Positions 34,119-45,039 of a DNA stretch of 64,000 bases are shown here, in pieces. The notes beneath the pieces are model-generated. The model saw only the letters and a list, made by a program, of their open reading frames with translations. It had not been told where the DNA came from and made no database searches. The position numbers were made by a program, and so were the translations under genes. The DNA is from Harmonia axyridis (lineage: Eukaryota > Arthropoda > Insecta > Coleoptera > Coccinellidae), in assembly GCF_914767665.1 (NCBI RefSeq), contig NC_059506.1, positions 7,192,001 through 7,256,000 of the forward strand, in the 5' to 3' direction. Each line of letters starts with the position of its first letter. Position 1 is the stretch's first letter.

Positions 34119-34539
34119 AATATGAACACTAAAAATTTACCTAGTTTGGCAAACGGTTCTTCTCAGACGCTAACAATCGGATAATAGAAACAACCAAAAT
34201 AATTATCTAAGAAATACGTTAACCATTACTGAATTGAAATTTTTTTTTATTAAGCATGGATACATATTACATATAAATAAGGTTTATTGACTATTACTCA
34301 ATGATAAATTAACCTCAACTATATCTATTTCCTTCAAATGGATATTTCTTCAGCATTATTAATATAAGTTATGCGAAAATAAATGAAGTGTAATTATAAA
34401 TGATGAATATTGGTGGGATTTCAAATAAATTATTTATTTCTATGAAACTAATATTTGTTTGTCCATATATCCAATAAATGATTTATTAACTATAATGCAT
34501 TTTCGATAATATCAAATAAACACTTCTCTCAGTGTAGGT

Positions 34540-35645
34540 ATAGTGATTTTTAATTTAACAGTTTCAATGCAATGTTAAGCGTGTATCGTAATGGTATTAC
34601 TAATGGCTAAGTTTGTATTTGTGAAATATCAAAACATGACTGATTCAAAAGTGACACCTTTCCAGATAGCGAGCTGTTCAAAATGAAATTTAGTTATTTT
34701 TTCGTTTTGCCTATAATCTCTATCTTCAGAGATTTTTGGGTCTTCATCATACCTAAGTCGCTGGAATACTCTGAATAGTGTGCAGAATTATATATGAACT
34801 TAAGTATTGTTCGAGCGAATAATTCTTTTTTAAATTCAATAATAAAAAATTTCATTTCAGTTTGAAAGATTTGATTCAATTGATTGATCTACCTTCAAAA
34901 CTGCCTACGCTAGATGTGGATAAGCAGTATTCCAACACAAATTGTTGCGGTTTCTTTCGAAGCATTAATATCTACACAAAAATATCATGAATAGCATGTT
35001 TTTAATTTGAGTAAATAATGCATAACCAGGTCGATTTCAACCTGTTCATAGCTGTGTGAATGTTTTCGCTTTCACAATTCTGAAATGAATGCTTTTATAT
35101 TTACAGGAATAAAGGTTGATGAATCAACAATATGAAAGAGAGTGGGAGAATATTGTCCCCCTCGATGGATTTTATCGCATAATTCAAACGAATTTTTGGT
35201 GTTCATGAAAAAATTAAAGCAAAGCACTATCTTGTTTATAACTTTCCGATATTAGGTTGAATGTGGTTCTGAGAAAGCAGAAGAATTTCTGAATAAGTTT
35301 GAAATTGTTATTACAACTCTACATAAAATATTTGAACTCCGTTGGATCTATTGCCACCGAAATATAAGACTTTTTCTATGTTTTGATTGATTTTTTATGG
35401 TTCTGTTTGAGTTATGAATATGAAATTTCATCGGAGGTTTATGTTTCATTTCAACACGCAAAATCTTAAGTCGGTCAGATGTGTTGTCACTGAAATATTG
35501 TGTATTTTTCCCGATATTCATCTTGAATTTTGCCTGTTACTGGTCGCGATCAACATAATTTCATACAATTGTTAATTCAATCATTGAATTCTAAAACTTC
35601 TCACCAACAACAATATTTAGTCTGATATCTAATAACATGACGCAT
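34540..35645. other. Long spacer
   Basis: No gene or repeat recognised. Confidence 0.35.
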
Positions 35646-35650
35646 ATTAT

Positions 35651-36155
35651 ACAGGGTAGTCCAGATTTTAGTTCCATAACTTTGGTGTTGAAAAAAAACA
35701 ATTCTTCAAATGAAAAAAAGTTCATATAAACATTAACCGTATATCCTAATAAGCTTCGTCTGCGAGGGACAGGGTGTTAAAGTTTGAAAAAGAAAATCAG
35801 TTTTTTACTTATTACTCGAGTATTATTACATTCATTGTTTTAATTTTTAGGTATTAAAGTCTAGATAATGTAATGTTTCGAATTAGGTAGGTGTCTCCTT
35901 CCAAAGTTACCCAGTGGCGTAGATATAGGGGTGCGATGATCTTTTTCCTGTTGAAAATCTACACCACTGTCTTTTTTTCGAGAAAATTGTTTCATTTCTG
36001 AAATCAACCGAGTTTCACTAAAAAACTTTAACACCTTGTATCTGGAAAACGAAGCTTGTTAGGATATATGGTTTCTGTTTATATGAACTTTTTCATAAAA
36101 AAGATCTGTTCTATTCTACGCCAAAGTTATTGAACTAAAATCTATACCACTCTGT
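35651..36155. mobile_element. ACAGGGT-ended inverted-repeat MITE
   Basis: Left ACAGGGTAGTCCAGATTTTA and right, inverted, ACAGAGTGGTATAGATTTTA; arms of ~150 bp pair throughout (CCTAATAAGCTTCGT against ACGAAGCTTGTTAGG). The centre includes CCAGTGGCGTAGAT, a phrase seen in other fold-back elements here (10548, 47218, 48645). No coding capacity. Confidence 0.75.
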
Positions 36156-36540
36156 ATTTCCATTCATGAAATAATGGATAATGGATAATACCTATACCCA
36201 ATGCCTCGATGAAGTTCATTATAACGTTTCACATTATATTCCAGATAATTCATGATCACAGCGGTCATTAAGTTGACAATGGCTCTCTACTATAACCGTT
36301 TTTTTCATTTATTATTTCCTTTGTAAAGGATGGGAAATGATTGTCACTTTTAAATGTGTTTATGATTCGAAATCGATACAATGACAATTTGTTCATTTCA
36401 TGTTCAGAGTTTAATTGTTTTTCATTTTCTCGTACATTGTGTAAATTCCAGGTCTATTTCATTACATGCTAACAATTATCTGGCAGAAATCTGCACAAAA
36501 ACTACGTACTGTATTAAATAGATATACCCCATCGGCTTAA
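36156..36540. other. Spacer
   Basis: No feature recognised. Confidence 0.3.
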
Positions 36541-37140
36541 TTACCGAGATACAGGGAGATTCATAAATTTTGATGATTGCTTTCCGAGGTCATAACAAGC
36601 GAAGAGTCCAGTAAATTTTTTTATATTTGGCACACATCTTTCTCATTTAAAGCTTGAATGAATCTCTTAATTATCATAAGGAAAATATAGGTCCGGATTA
36701 CCAAAAAATTATGAAAGTATTATATTCTTGAAACTTTATTGAAACTATTGAATCTTGACAATTTTGCTGTTCCAATTTTCAACTTGAAAGTGAAGTTTTT
36801 GAGAAATTGGATATCAAAATGTGGTTATAAGTCACTTTTGGTGATAAATTTTCAGGTGAAACTATCGATTTCCTCATTATTTTAATATTACTCACTTTTA
36901 TTCAATACATAAGAATTCCTTTTTGATTCAGACCAAACTATTGTGTAGTTACCAGGAAGATACACCTACTAGTAAAAAAAGAAAATTCAAAAAAATTCTA
37001 AATTTAATGTTCGAATATTTTATTGAAACAATTAAAGAAAAGAATTAGATCGATTCAATAATAGTTCATACAATTGAGCACATCATGATGAAAGGAGCCA
37101 TTGTATAGAACAAAAAGATATAAAATGGAGGGTAAACGAA

Positions 37141-37385
37141 CTACATGAACTTCTCGAAAATGTCCTCCAATTTGGTTAATACATTTTTGTGTTCGTTTGA
37201 GAATTTCGATCTGACTTGCGAATTACATTGGAGTTGTTTTTTATTTCCATGCTCGTCTCTTGTAGAAGTAAAATATACCCCAGATTTTAGATAACCCCAG
37301 ACATAATCTATGGGATTAAAATCAGGTGATCTGTTGTGATGGCCTCGACCAATCCATGAATCGTAAAAGCGTTTTTGAACTATAA
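37141..37385 (-). pseudogene. DDE transposase C-terminal fragment
   Basis: Minus strand reads RFYDSWIGRGHHNRSPDF, then NPIDYVWGYLKSGVYFTS. The usual family motif is W-P-P-R-S-P-D-[LF]-x-P-[LI]-D-[FY]-x-x-W-G-x-L-K; here W-P-P is lost while the last catalytic Asp is kept. The frame ends EKFM-stop. The upstream part is replaced by a hairpin and A/T-rich sequence. Confidence 0.75.
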
Positions 37386-37503
37386 TTTCGGTAATTAATA
37401 ATGATAATAATAGTGTCGTTATTGCAAGAAAAAAAGTATTAAATTTTTTTTTCTCGCAATAAAGGCACAATTATTAGTATTATCATTAATTACCAAAATT
37501 ATC
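37383..37503. repeat. Imperfect hairpin
   Basis: GGTAATTAATAATGATAATA pairs with the mirrored block ending TTAATTACC, and GTTATTGCAAGAAAAAAA with its mirror; arms of ~50 bp interrupt the transposase remnant. An (ATT)n tract with a GAATAAACTT lead, LINE-tail-like, follows at 37621-37651. Confidence 0.7.
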
Positions 37504-38270
37504 GTTCATCGTTCTTATTTTCTTCCTGGTAACTACACAATGGTTTTATCTGAGGTGATGAGAAAGAAAGTTTACATATTTAATAATAGTTAGTGATATA
37601 AAAATAACAACCGATAGTTCTCGAATAAACTTTATTATTATTATTATTATCAATTCATTACCAAAAGTGATTTTTAATGATGATATCCAATTTCACGAAT
37701 ATTCACTTTCAAGTTGTAAATGGGTGTTGCAAAGTTTTCTGCTTAATGAAGCTACTTCGTTCAGTTATTTGTGCTCTATTCAAATCTAAAAACGGATTTT
37801 CAAAACTTCGATATACAGAATGTTTGTTTCAAGGATACAATGGTTTTATATATTTTTTTTAATTCATTGTGATTATTAGGAGACTCATTCAAGCTTTGAA
37901 TGGGAAAAATGTGTGACAAATATAAAAAATATATTTTCGCTTGTTATGACCTCGAAAAGAAATCAGCAAAATTGAAAAATATAGGATGCCCCATTGACAA
38001 AACACCAACATTACATTTCTAAAACGGTTATTGATTTCTATGATCGGTCATGAAAGCTATGAGTATTTTATCAACCATAAAAATTATTGAAAAAAACGTT
38101 TTAGAATTTGATCAATATCTTAGACAGAAACCAATCGAAATCTTTGAAACAGTCATTTTTCAGAAACGCATTTGGAAAACGAATCAAGATATCTATGCTC
38201 TGCTTTCTAATATCTTAGTATTTCGAAAAAAGGGATCGGGTGTCCTTGAAGATATTTTCTATAAGTCTTA

Positions 38271-39511
38271 TAAAGGGTGTTTTTTTTTCGAGGTATATAA
38301 CTTTAAGTCAACATTACTCTTCGAGATGGTGACCAATTTACCAGCTGTCAAGTGATTTATTCTCAGTTTGGTTTGGCAATTCATCATGAATAGACTCACG
38401 CCTGAACAACGCTTGCAAATAGTGCAATTTTATTGCAAAAATAATGGTTCTGTGCGGAATACGTATCGTGCACTACGTCCATTTTATCGTCGACACAATC
38501 GTCCATCAGAGCAGTTAGTTCGATTAACCATTATTGATAACTCGCATCCCCAGAGACGCCGTACGGTGCGTACAGAAGAAGCTATTGCTGCTGTAGAGCG
38601 TAGCATTGAGGAAGACCTAAATGAGTCTATCCGCCATCGAGCACAGGAATTGGATCTGTGTCCATCCACTTTATGGAAGATTTTGCGGAAGGATCTTGGT
38701 TTGCATGCTTACAAAATCCAACTCGTGCAAAAATTGAAGCCAAACGATCATTAAGTAAGGCGTAGATTCGTCGAATGGGCCCAAAATGAGATTGCCGTTG
38801 TTCCCGATTTTCATAAGCGAATTTTGTTTAGCGATGCAGCGCACTTCTGGTTGAATGGCTACGTCAACAAACAAAACTGCCGCATTTGGAGTGAAGCTGA
38901 TCCTCAAGTGTATGTCGAAGCACCGTTACATCCAGAAAAACTGACTGTTTGGTGCGCTTTATGGGCTGGTGGAATCATTGGTCTGTACTTCTTCAAAAAC
39001 GATGATGGCCAGAACGTTACAGTCAATGGTGATCGGTATAGAGCCATGATTACTAACTTTTCCATTCCAAGACGGTGCAACATGTCACACAGCTCTTGCC
39101 ACGATCAATTTATTGAAAGACACTTTTGGTGACCGCCTAATTTCACGTTTTGGACCTGTGAATTGGCCTCCAAGATCTTGTGATTTAACACCGCTAGACT
39201 ACTCTCTGTGGGGCTCTGTGAAGTCATTGGTCTATGCGGATAAGCCACAAACCCTTGACCATTTGGAAGACAACATTCGCCGTGTTATTGCCGATATACG
39301 GCCACAAATGTTGGAAAAAGTAATCGAAAATTGGACGTCCAGATTAGACTACAGTCGAGCCACCCTTGGCAGTCATATGTCAGAAATCATATTTAAAATG
39401 TAATGCCACAAGATTATCTTGCGGATAAATAAAATTAATGTCAATCGAATAATCCATCGTTGTTTTATTGCAATTTAAAGTTCTATAGCTCTAAAAAAAA
39501 ACACCCTTTAT
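38271..39511 (+). mobile_element. rosa-type (DD41D) Tc1/mariner element
   Basis: Terminal inverted repeats of ~35 bp, both starting TAAAGGGTGTTTTTTTTT, bound 1.24 kb. It encodes a recognisable but broken transposase. DD41D spacing is characteristic of the rosa family. Confidence 0.85.
38386..39403 (+). pseudogene. DD41D transposase pseudogene
   Basis: Reads MNRLTPEQRLQIVQFYCKNN (paired HTH start), then QELDLCPSTLWKILRKDLGL. A nonsense codon at 38752-38754 follows. The same frame continues RRRFVEWAQNEIAVVPDFHK and FSDAAHFWLNG (first catalytic Asp present). A deletion with frameshift just before 39071 removes about a dozen residues ahead of the second block, D-G-A-T-C-H-T-A. From that Asp to the Asp of L-T-P-L-D-Y-S-L-W I count exactly 41 residues. 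The C-terminus is complete to 39403. Two lesions only, so relatively young. Confidence 0.9.
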
Positions 39512-39599
39512 GTAGTTGTCAAAAAGTGTTCACTGAGCATCAAATTCAGGACATACCTCAAGCTAATGAAAAATGTGAAAACACGAAAAATCAGAACTT

Positions 39600-40090
39600 C
39601 TTTTACGCTAATAACCATTTCGGTACATGGCATCACCTTTTTCGACGGACGTCCGTAAAAGGTAAAAAAAAAAATAATTGCATACCAGCAGGCACTATCG
39701 TTCCTGAGAACGGCGCTCGCAAAAACAACGAAACGTTTCGATTCAAAAGGAGCGATAATGGCTTTTCACGTCCGTCCATTTCCCCACCCCCGGGCCGGAC
39801 CAAAACAACGAACGAAGAGGTATCATTGTAATAGAGGCACACTTTTCGGGAATAAATAACTTCCATTGCACGAGCAGCTAATCTACGCGATCGTAAAAAT
39901 GTCGCCGTGACCTCCGACTCATAGAATGAATTTCTCGTATTTATGCCCGTTTACCGGAGCATATTTTGCGGTGAAGGACGTTTGAGGGATTTTTCTAAAA
40001 AGAACGGACGCCGCTGATTTTAACGCATATACGCTCGTGATTTAACCGAAGTCATAATCTCTGCCTAATTTTTAATTGTAGGTATGCGGG
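39600..40090. other. GC-rich island
   Basis: Contains GACGGACGTCCGT, CCCCACCCCCGGGCCGG and CGTTTACCGGAGC with no protein-like frame. Candidate conserved regulatory DNA. Confidence 0.35.
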
Positions 40091-40127
40091 AACAGTGTGT
40101 AAGGGGCAGGTAGATTATGGAGTTTGA

Positions 40128-40430
40128 ATCGGGTGTCTCAAATTCGTTGTCTAGTGAAGGGATATCAGAATCCCTTTGAACTAGAATAAATGGATGACAT
40201 ATTTTCGGGCTGATGAAAACCTCAACCTCATAAATTCAAGCCTTCATAAATTCTCAAGCTTTAAGAGGAAATTGGAAAATGGCGTGAAAAGAAAATTTCT
40301 CATAACTTCTTTACTACTGGTGCTATTAACACTTTTTTGAGTAGAATCTATGGTGTAAAAATTTTTGTCATTGCAATTAGTTTGAAGTAAAGCTATCGCG
40401 GTGTATCAGCCTGTATAAAAAATTGACCTT
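40128..40430 (+). repeat. Repeat R3, copy 3
   Basis: Starts CGGGTGTCTCAAATTCGTTG; shares ATTTTCGGGCT, AAATGGCGTGAAA and CTCATAACTTCTTTA with the 54470 copy. Ends near CAGCCTGTAT. Confidence 0.8.
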
Positions 40431-40448
40431 TTTTTTCTCACTTATCTA

Positions 40449-41905
40449 CACTGCACAAAAAAATTAACGGACATTATGGAAATCTCAAATTTATTCTACA
40501 ACTGGAGGTGTTCTCAGTGATAATTATTTTGATCAGAATCAGAAGATGAGATTATCAGATTTTGAATGTATTGGCTCCATTCTGAAATCAGTTGTTCTCG
40601 ATCAATTCTAGTGATCAATAGTTTTTCTTTTGTTTGATTTTCTACACTCGATCGCTATGCAACGCGAAACACGCAATTTGACCCAAGAGGAATGTGCCCA
40701 AGCGGTAGTTTTGCGAGAAGAAGGGTGGACATACACAAGAATTGCAGAAAGGTTATGATTTCCCATACAAGTGTGTCCAGAATGTTGGAGCGATTCAGGG
40801 AGACAGGTATGAATGTCCGAAGACCAGGACATGGTAGACCACGGGTAACAACTGCCATTCAAGAACGTTACTTGAGAGTTTCTTCGTTGAGACAACGGTT
40901 TGCAACCGCTCGCCTCCTTCAAAATCAGCTGGAGCAAACTCATGGGGTGCAAATTAGCACTCAGACAATAAGAAATCTCCTCAGAGAATATGATTTAAGG
41001 CCTCGTGTCGCGGCAAGAGGCCCAGCTCTTACCCCAGCTCATCGAAGGGCGCGTTTGGATGTTGCGAGAGAGCATATCCATTGGGAAGAGGCTGATTGGG
41101 AAAGAGTTCTCTTCACATATGAGTCTAGATTCTGCCTCTACCATTGTGATCGACGTTCCCTTGTATACAGACGTCCACATGAAAGATATGCTCAGTGCAA
41201 TCTCTGGAATACTACTGGTTTCGGGGGAGGATCGATTATGATATGGGATGGAATATCTTTGACTGCCCGCACAGACCTAGTGGTCGTTGATAATGGAGCT
41301 ATGAATGCTGATAGGTATATAAGGAACAATCTTGAAGAGCATGTAGTTCTATTTGCCCCATACATTGGTGAAAATTTAATTTTAATGGACGATAATGCCA
41401 GACCCCATCGTTCGCGCATCGTTCAGGAGTATCTTGAAGAGGTTGAAGTCTCTCGAATGGAATGGCCAGCAAGAAGTCCAGATCTCAATCCGATTGAGCA
41501 GGTTTGGGACAACCTCAATAGAAGGCTGAGAAGTTCAGAAAATCATCCAGCTACTCTTAATGACTTAGGAATCCAACTCAGAGAAATCTGGGAAGGATTA
41601 GATCAGAACATTTTAAGATCACTCATTTTGAGTATGAACCGTCGTTGCCGAGCTGTAATTAACGCAAGGGGTGGAAATACCAAGTATTAAATCACTTATC
41701 AGCATTCCAGTATTTTGAAAATTGTTTATTTCTCTTCTTTCACATAGGATTCGGTGAAATCCTGAATTTTTCTTCCATTTAATGTGTCTTGTTTCGTTCA
41801 AAACCTTCCCAAGAGAATATAAAAAATAAATTATAAAGTCGATGTAGAGTTAACTTTCATTACAATTGAGATTTTCATAATGTGCGTTAATTTTTTTGCG
41901 CAGTG
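40449..41905 (+). mobile_element. Tc1 element, nearly complete
   Basis: Terminal inverted repeats of ~41 bp (about 38 identical), starting CACTGC-[AG]-CAAAAAAATT, lie exactly inside TA duplications (40447-40448, 41906-41907). Length 1457 bp. It carries an almost open transposase gene, so it is the youngest DNA transposon in the window. Confidence 0.95.
40657..41690 (+). pseudogene. Tc1 transposase (DD34E) with first Asp replaced by Tyr
   Basis: Start ATG 40657 (MQRETRNLTQEECAQAVVLR). A single-base deletion near 40755 shifts the frame inside the first HTH, at R-I-A-E-R-L | I-S-H-T-S-V. From 40692 the second frame is open to the stop at 41690 (332 codons). It covers the second HTH (QISTQTIRNLLREYDLRPR) and the catalytic core. 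The first catalytic block, normally F-T-D-E-S-R-F, reads F-T-Y-E-S-R-F (D to Y). The second, L-M-D-D-N-A-R-P-H, is intact. The third, S-P-D-L-N-P-I-E, is intact. I count 34 residues between the second D and the E. One frameshift plus a catalytic substitution make it inactive, yet its ends look mobilisable in trans. Confidence 0.93.
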
Positions 41906-42395
41906 TATTTTGTTCATGCAAAATCTCAACCTGATCGAATCTGTTGTCACGAAAATATTTCCCAATATGTTTATCTTCTTTTCTTCTCTACACCAGTGAG
42001 TTAAAGTGACATTTTCAGACAGTGTTGTAGATACTCATTTATTTGACATTTAATCGTACAATGAACTTTCGCACATAATAGCACGTTTTACTAAAAATTG
42101 AATGGAGTTCAGTTAATTGAAAAATCGTCAAAGATGAATGTAATTCAGGATCTTACATTGAAAATTTTCACAGTTCAAACAACCAATCAAATTTTGTCAT
42201 TTTGTGTCATATGAAACAATCATGTCAACATAACTCCTGCCAAATTGGGATCATTTCCATAGTAACTTTCTCGAATGTTCGCCAAAAAAAATTAAAGTCA
42301 AGCTCTGTGAAATGTCATTGAATTATCAAAATGCAGTGCTTTGGTTATAGTTATTGAAATAATTCGTTATATAATCGTAATGAATACCAACTTGA
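41906..42395. other. Spacer
   Basis: No gene or repeat recognised. Confidence 0.3.
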
Positions 42396-42600
42396 GGATA
42401 TACAATATATTTCGAATATACGAACCTCTTCACTCGACGTAGTTCGCGAAACACCACTCGAGCGGGGCTCTCGTGATGTTTCGTAAACAAACGTCGGTGT
42501 ATAATATGCTCTTGTGATGTTTTAAATAAATATTTCCCTCCTGTCAAAATTCTATGTAAATGGAGTGCAATTATCGAAAACCACAGCGATAATTGCTTTC
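42396..42600. repeat. Two hairpins
   Basis: At ~42443-42489 GTTCGCGAAACA pairs with TGTTTCGTAAAC around the core GAGCGGGGCTC. At ~42570-42600 GCAATTATCG pairs exactly with CGATAATTGC. Similar in style to the R1/Crypton-side hairpins, but without the CGAGCC/GGCGAG core. Confidence 0.6.
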
Positions 42601-42834
42601 AGTGCAATTATCAATCAATACGACAACATGAATTAGTTTGAGAAGTTTATTAACTGTTATTGTGTGGGAGTTTCTTTATTGTTTTGGGAAGTATTTATTT
42701 TATAAGTTTCATTTTACTTAGATGACTGACTTTGAATATGTGCAGGTTTCTTCAGTATTTTAGTAGTTTATGAATTCCATTTTATTTTTATAGTTTGAGT
42801 TTATGGGTAAAAACTCCTACTCTATTCTTTTGTA

Positions 42835-42860
42835 AATAATAATAATAATCATAATAATAG
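42835..42860. repeat. (AAT)n microsatellite
   Basis: Imperfect AAT repeat of about eight units. Confidence 0.8.
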
Positions 42861-42915
42861 ATCATCCATGGTAGAAAACAGCAACGAATCCAATGTTTAG
42901 TTAAATTTTAATACA

Positions 42916-43130
42916 GCCGTAAGTTTTTCATTTTGCCAAGCATCAAAATTATCCCAACAAAGAGAACAACAGCAATATATTCAGCCGCCGACTTTTCCAA
43001 ACCAACGCAATCCCACGCGCGAGACCTTTCCCCGTAGGAAAAACCCCAATACATCCCAGGCGTTCGACCGCCAGGATCGATATCGCCGCCTCCAGACCAA
43101 ATAACCATTGGAGGAACACTCAGGTAAATT
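42916..43130. other. GC-richer island, possible exon
   Basis: Acceptor-like AATACAG at 42915 and donor-like CACTCAG|GTAAAT near 43122 bracket ~210 bp on +. The phase-compatible frame for the exon at 1471-3033 stops early (TAG after CCTTTCCCCG). On - a 66-codon frame (MVIWSGGGDIDPGGRTPG...) ends in a hydrophobic run, YIAVVLFVGIILML. Neither matches a family I know. Confidence 0.3.
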
Positions 43131-43139
43131 AAGCTGTCG

Positions 43140-43515
43140 TAACATTACAAAAGGAGAAATAGCTCTCGCTATAATCCAGACACGTGGCTGTGTCGAACCC
43201 GTGAGCTATTTTCTTTGCGCCTTCCGGCTTGCCTTCTAAGTGGGTCATCCAGTCCCATCGGGGACCAGAATAAGGCCTCGTTATTTATTGTAGCAAGGCG
43301 AAAACTGATCGCGATAAGGCCTTGCAACAAATTGCGCGGATGAGGATGTACAAGTCCCATGTTGCGGACTGGTTCCACTTGCCGCGGATCTCTCGAATTC
43401 AGGTCTCGGATCGCTCGGCTCATTTCTCGGCTTACGCTGATGCATCTGAAAGCGGTATCGGTTGAGATATCGGTGGTGATGGATTCGTCATTCGTTAAGT
43501 GTGAGTAATATTCGA
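43140..43515. other. GC-rich island
   Basis: About 370 bp, much richer in GC than the surroundings (CTTGCCGCGGATCTCTCGAA, ATCGCTCGGCTCATTTC). A 125-codon minus frame exists without known motif. Candidate conserved non-coding element or unknown exon. Confidence 0.3.
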
Positions 43516-43539
43516 AGTTATAGGTGTTTAATGTTTTTT

Positions 43540-44502
43540 TCTGCATTCATGCAAAAAGCAAAACTTTATTGAACTATATTTAGTGGAAAAAGAAGTTCTT
43601 TATTGCACTAGTGCAATAAAGTTTTTATTGCACTCATCTGTCATTCTACTTCAACGTGCTGATGGAAATCGTCGACAGTAGTGGAGGGATACGTAGAGGA
43701 ATCACATGCAAACAAACTCAGTGTTGCAAAACAAATATTTCAGCCTGAAGGAAATAACGATGTACAGTTACCAAGTACTAGTACGTTTACAGCAGTAACA
43801 AATCAAGAAGTGGATTTAAAAAGTCACTACGAAATATTCATATTGGAAATTGCACCAATTGTTCATTCACTTTCAACATTGTGGGTAAAAATAAAGTTTG
43901 AGTTGAATTGTTCGTAACGTATTAGTTCCTGTTTCAATGCAAATCGATATTAATAAGAAAGTATTCAAGTTGCGCTTTTCATTTTCCTACACCTAGTGCC
44001 GCACCTCAATGAATCATTTTTTGCTTTTTGCATGAACGTAAAAAAATGTTGTATGCAACTCGTGCAAAAAGCAAAAAATGATTTATTGAGGTGCGGCACT
44101 AGGTGTAGGAAAATGAAAAGCGCAACTTGAATACTTTATTATTAATATCGATTTGCATTGAAACAGGAACTAATACGTCACGAACAATTTAACTCAAACT
44201 TTATTTTTACCCTCAATGTTGAAAGTGAATGAACAATTGGTGCAATTTTCAATATGAATATTTCGTAGTGAAGTACTTTTTAAATCCACTTCTTGATTTG
44301 TTACTGCTGTAAACGTACTAGTACTTAGTAACTGTACATCGTTATTGCCTTCAGGCTGAAATATTTGTTTGTCATGATGACAGCACGTTGAAGTAGAATG
44401 ACAGATGAGTGCAATAAAAACTTTATTGCACTAGTGCAATAAAGAACTTCTTTTTCCACTAAATATAGATCAATAAAGTTTTGCTTTTTGCATGAATGTA
44501 GA
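43540..44502. mobile_element. Giant palindrome: two inverted recombinase-element tails
   Basis: Arms 43540-~44036 and ~44059-44502 are reverse complements over most of their length, with a ~22-bp centre. Each arm is itself bounded by TTCATGCAAAAAGCAAAA-type inverted ends (outer at 43546, inner at 44022). Each arm is therefore one ~480-bp element, and the two copies lie head to head. The left arm encodes the tail of a tyrosine recombinase; the right arm has lost ~50 bp of that part. Confidence 0.85.
43656..43917 (+). pseudogene. Tyrosine recombinase C-terminal tail
   Basis: Frame reads stop-W-K-S-S-T-V-V-E-G-Y-V-E-E-S, then HANKLSVAKQIFQPEGNN. It aligns with the recombinase at 62.4 kb (GWKSTEIAMSYIDNS, then VNKKIEMSSKLFGSTE): same W-K-S box, catalytic Tyr nine residues later, and the same basic/hydrophobic spacing after it. 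The upstream R and H-x-x-R boxes are absent. The frame then stays open for ~60 codons of low-complexity tail to 43917. It shows that a second, diverged member of the 61.5-kb family existed. Confidence 0.75.
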
Positions 44503-44574
44503 AAACTGTTTTTATCCTTCCTGACTTCCTCGGCCAATATTAGATAGAACATTTGCTGAGTAGTCCAGTAGACA

Positions 44575-44720
44575 TGTACAGGGTAGGCAAATAAGCGAGG
44601 TAAGCGGCTATATCTCAGGATCCACTCATCGTAGAGACTTTTTGAAGTTCATGCCTCTACCGCTAGGGGGCGCAATAGCTATCGTCGAGTAGAAAAATGA
44701 ATTTTACTCGAAAATGTTTC
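44575..44720. repeat. Solo ACAGGGTAGG end
   Basis: TACAGGGTAGGCAAATAAGCG start with GCTATATCTCAGGATC; no inverted partner identified. Confidence 0.35.
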
Positions 44721-45039
44721 ATATGAAGTTGAACAAAAAATATCGTCACTGTAATCCTTGGAAAATTCTCTATCTTTTTGAATTGTCACTTTCGATTTTA
44801 CGACATCAAATGAGAGTAGGTGAAATGGAGAAATCTGACTGATTGAAGTGCTTGTAATTTCAGTTTGGCTCAACATTTTTGAGCAAATTAGATCTCGTCT
44901 GAACGATAATATCTTGTTGATTGAGGACAAAATATACTCATGATAAATTGGTTTTTGCTGCTTTCGATAAGGGGCGCTAAGTCAGAAGTTTATTGTTTTG
45001 TTCATTTTACTCCGAAATTTCAAATGTAATGATAGGATT

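Larger units (their letters stand above)
33481..34534. mobile_element. TIR element with TA flanks, contains SINE head
   Basis: Short inverted termini CACTGAGAGAA, flanked by TA at 33479-33480 and 34535-34536, span 1054 bp. There is no transposase frame. Inside are a hairpin (33858-33922) and a tRNA-derived sequence (34052-34118). Interpreted as a Tc1/mariner-class MITE into which a SINE inserted, or a composite element. Confidence 0.6.
36543..37990 (-). mobile_element. Degraded transposon with ~130-bp inverted ends
   Basis: Left end GAGATACAGGGAGATTCAT and the inverted right end share GAGGTCATAACAAGCGAA, CACACAT and AAAGCTTGAATGA. The interior holds a transposase C-terminal remnant on the minus strand. 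The left part is homologous to 54818-55330. Confidence 0.7.

Noticed and set aside
42908..43108. Minus-strand membrane-protein exon (hydrophobic run)
   Set aside because: No family match, stop codons immediately outside and no minus-strand splice sites; kept only as an island of uncertain nature.
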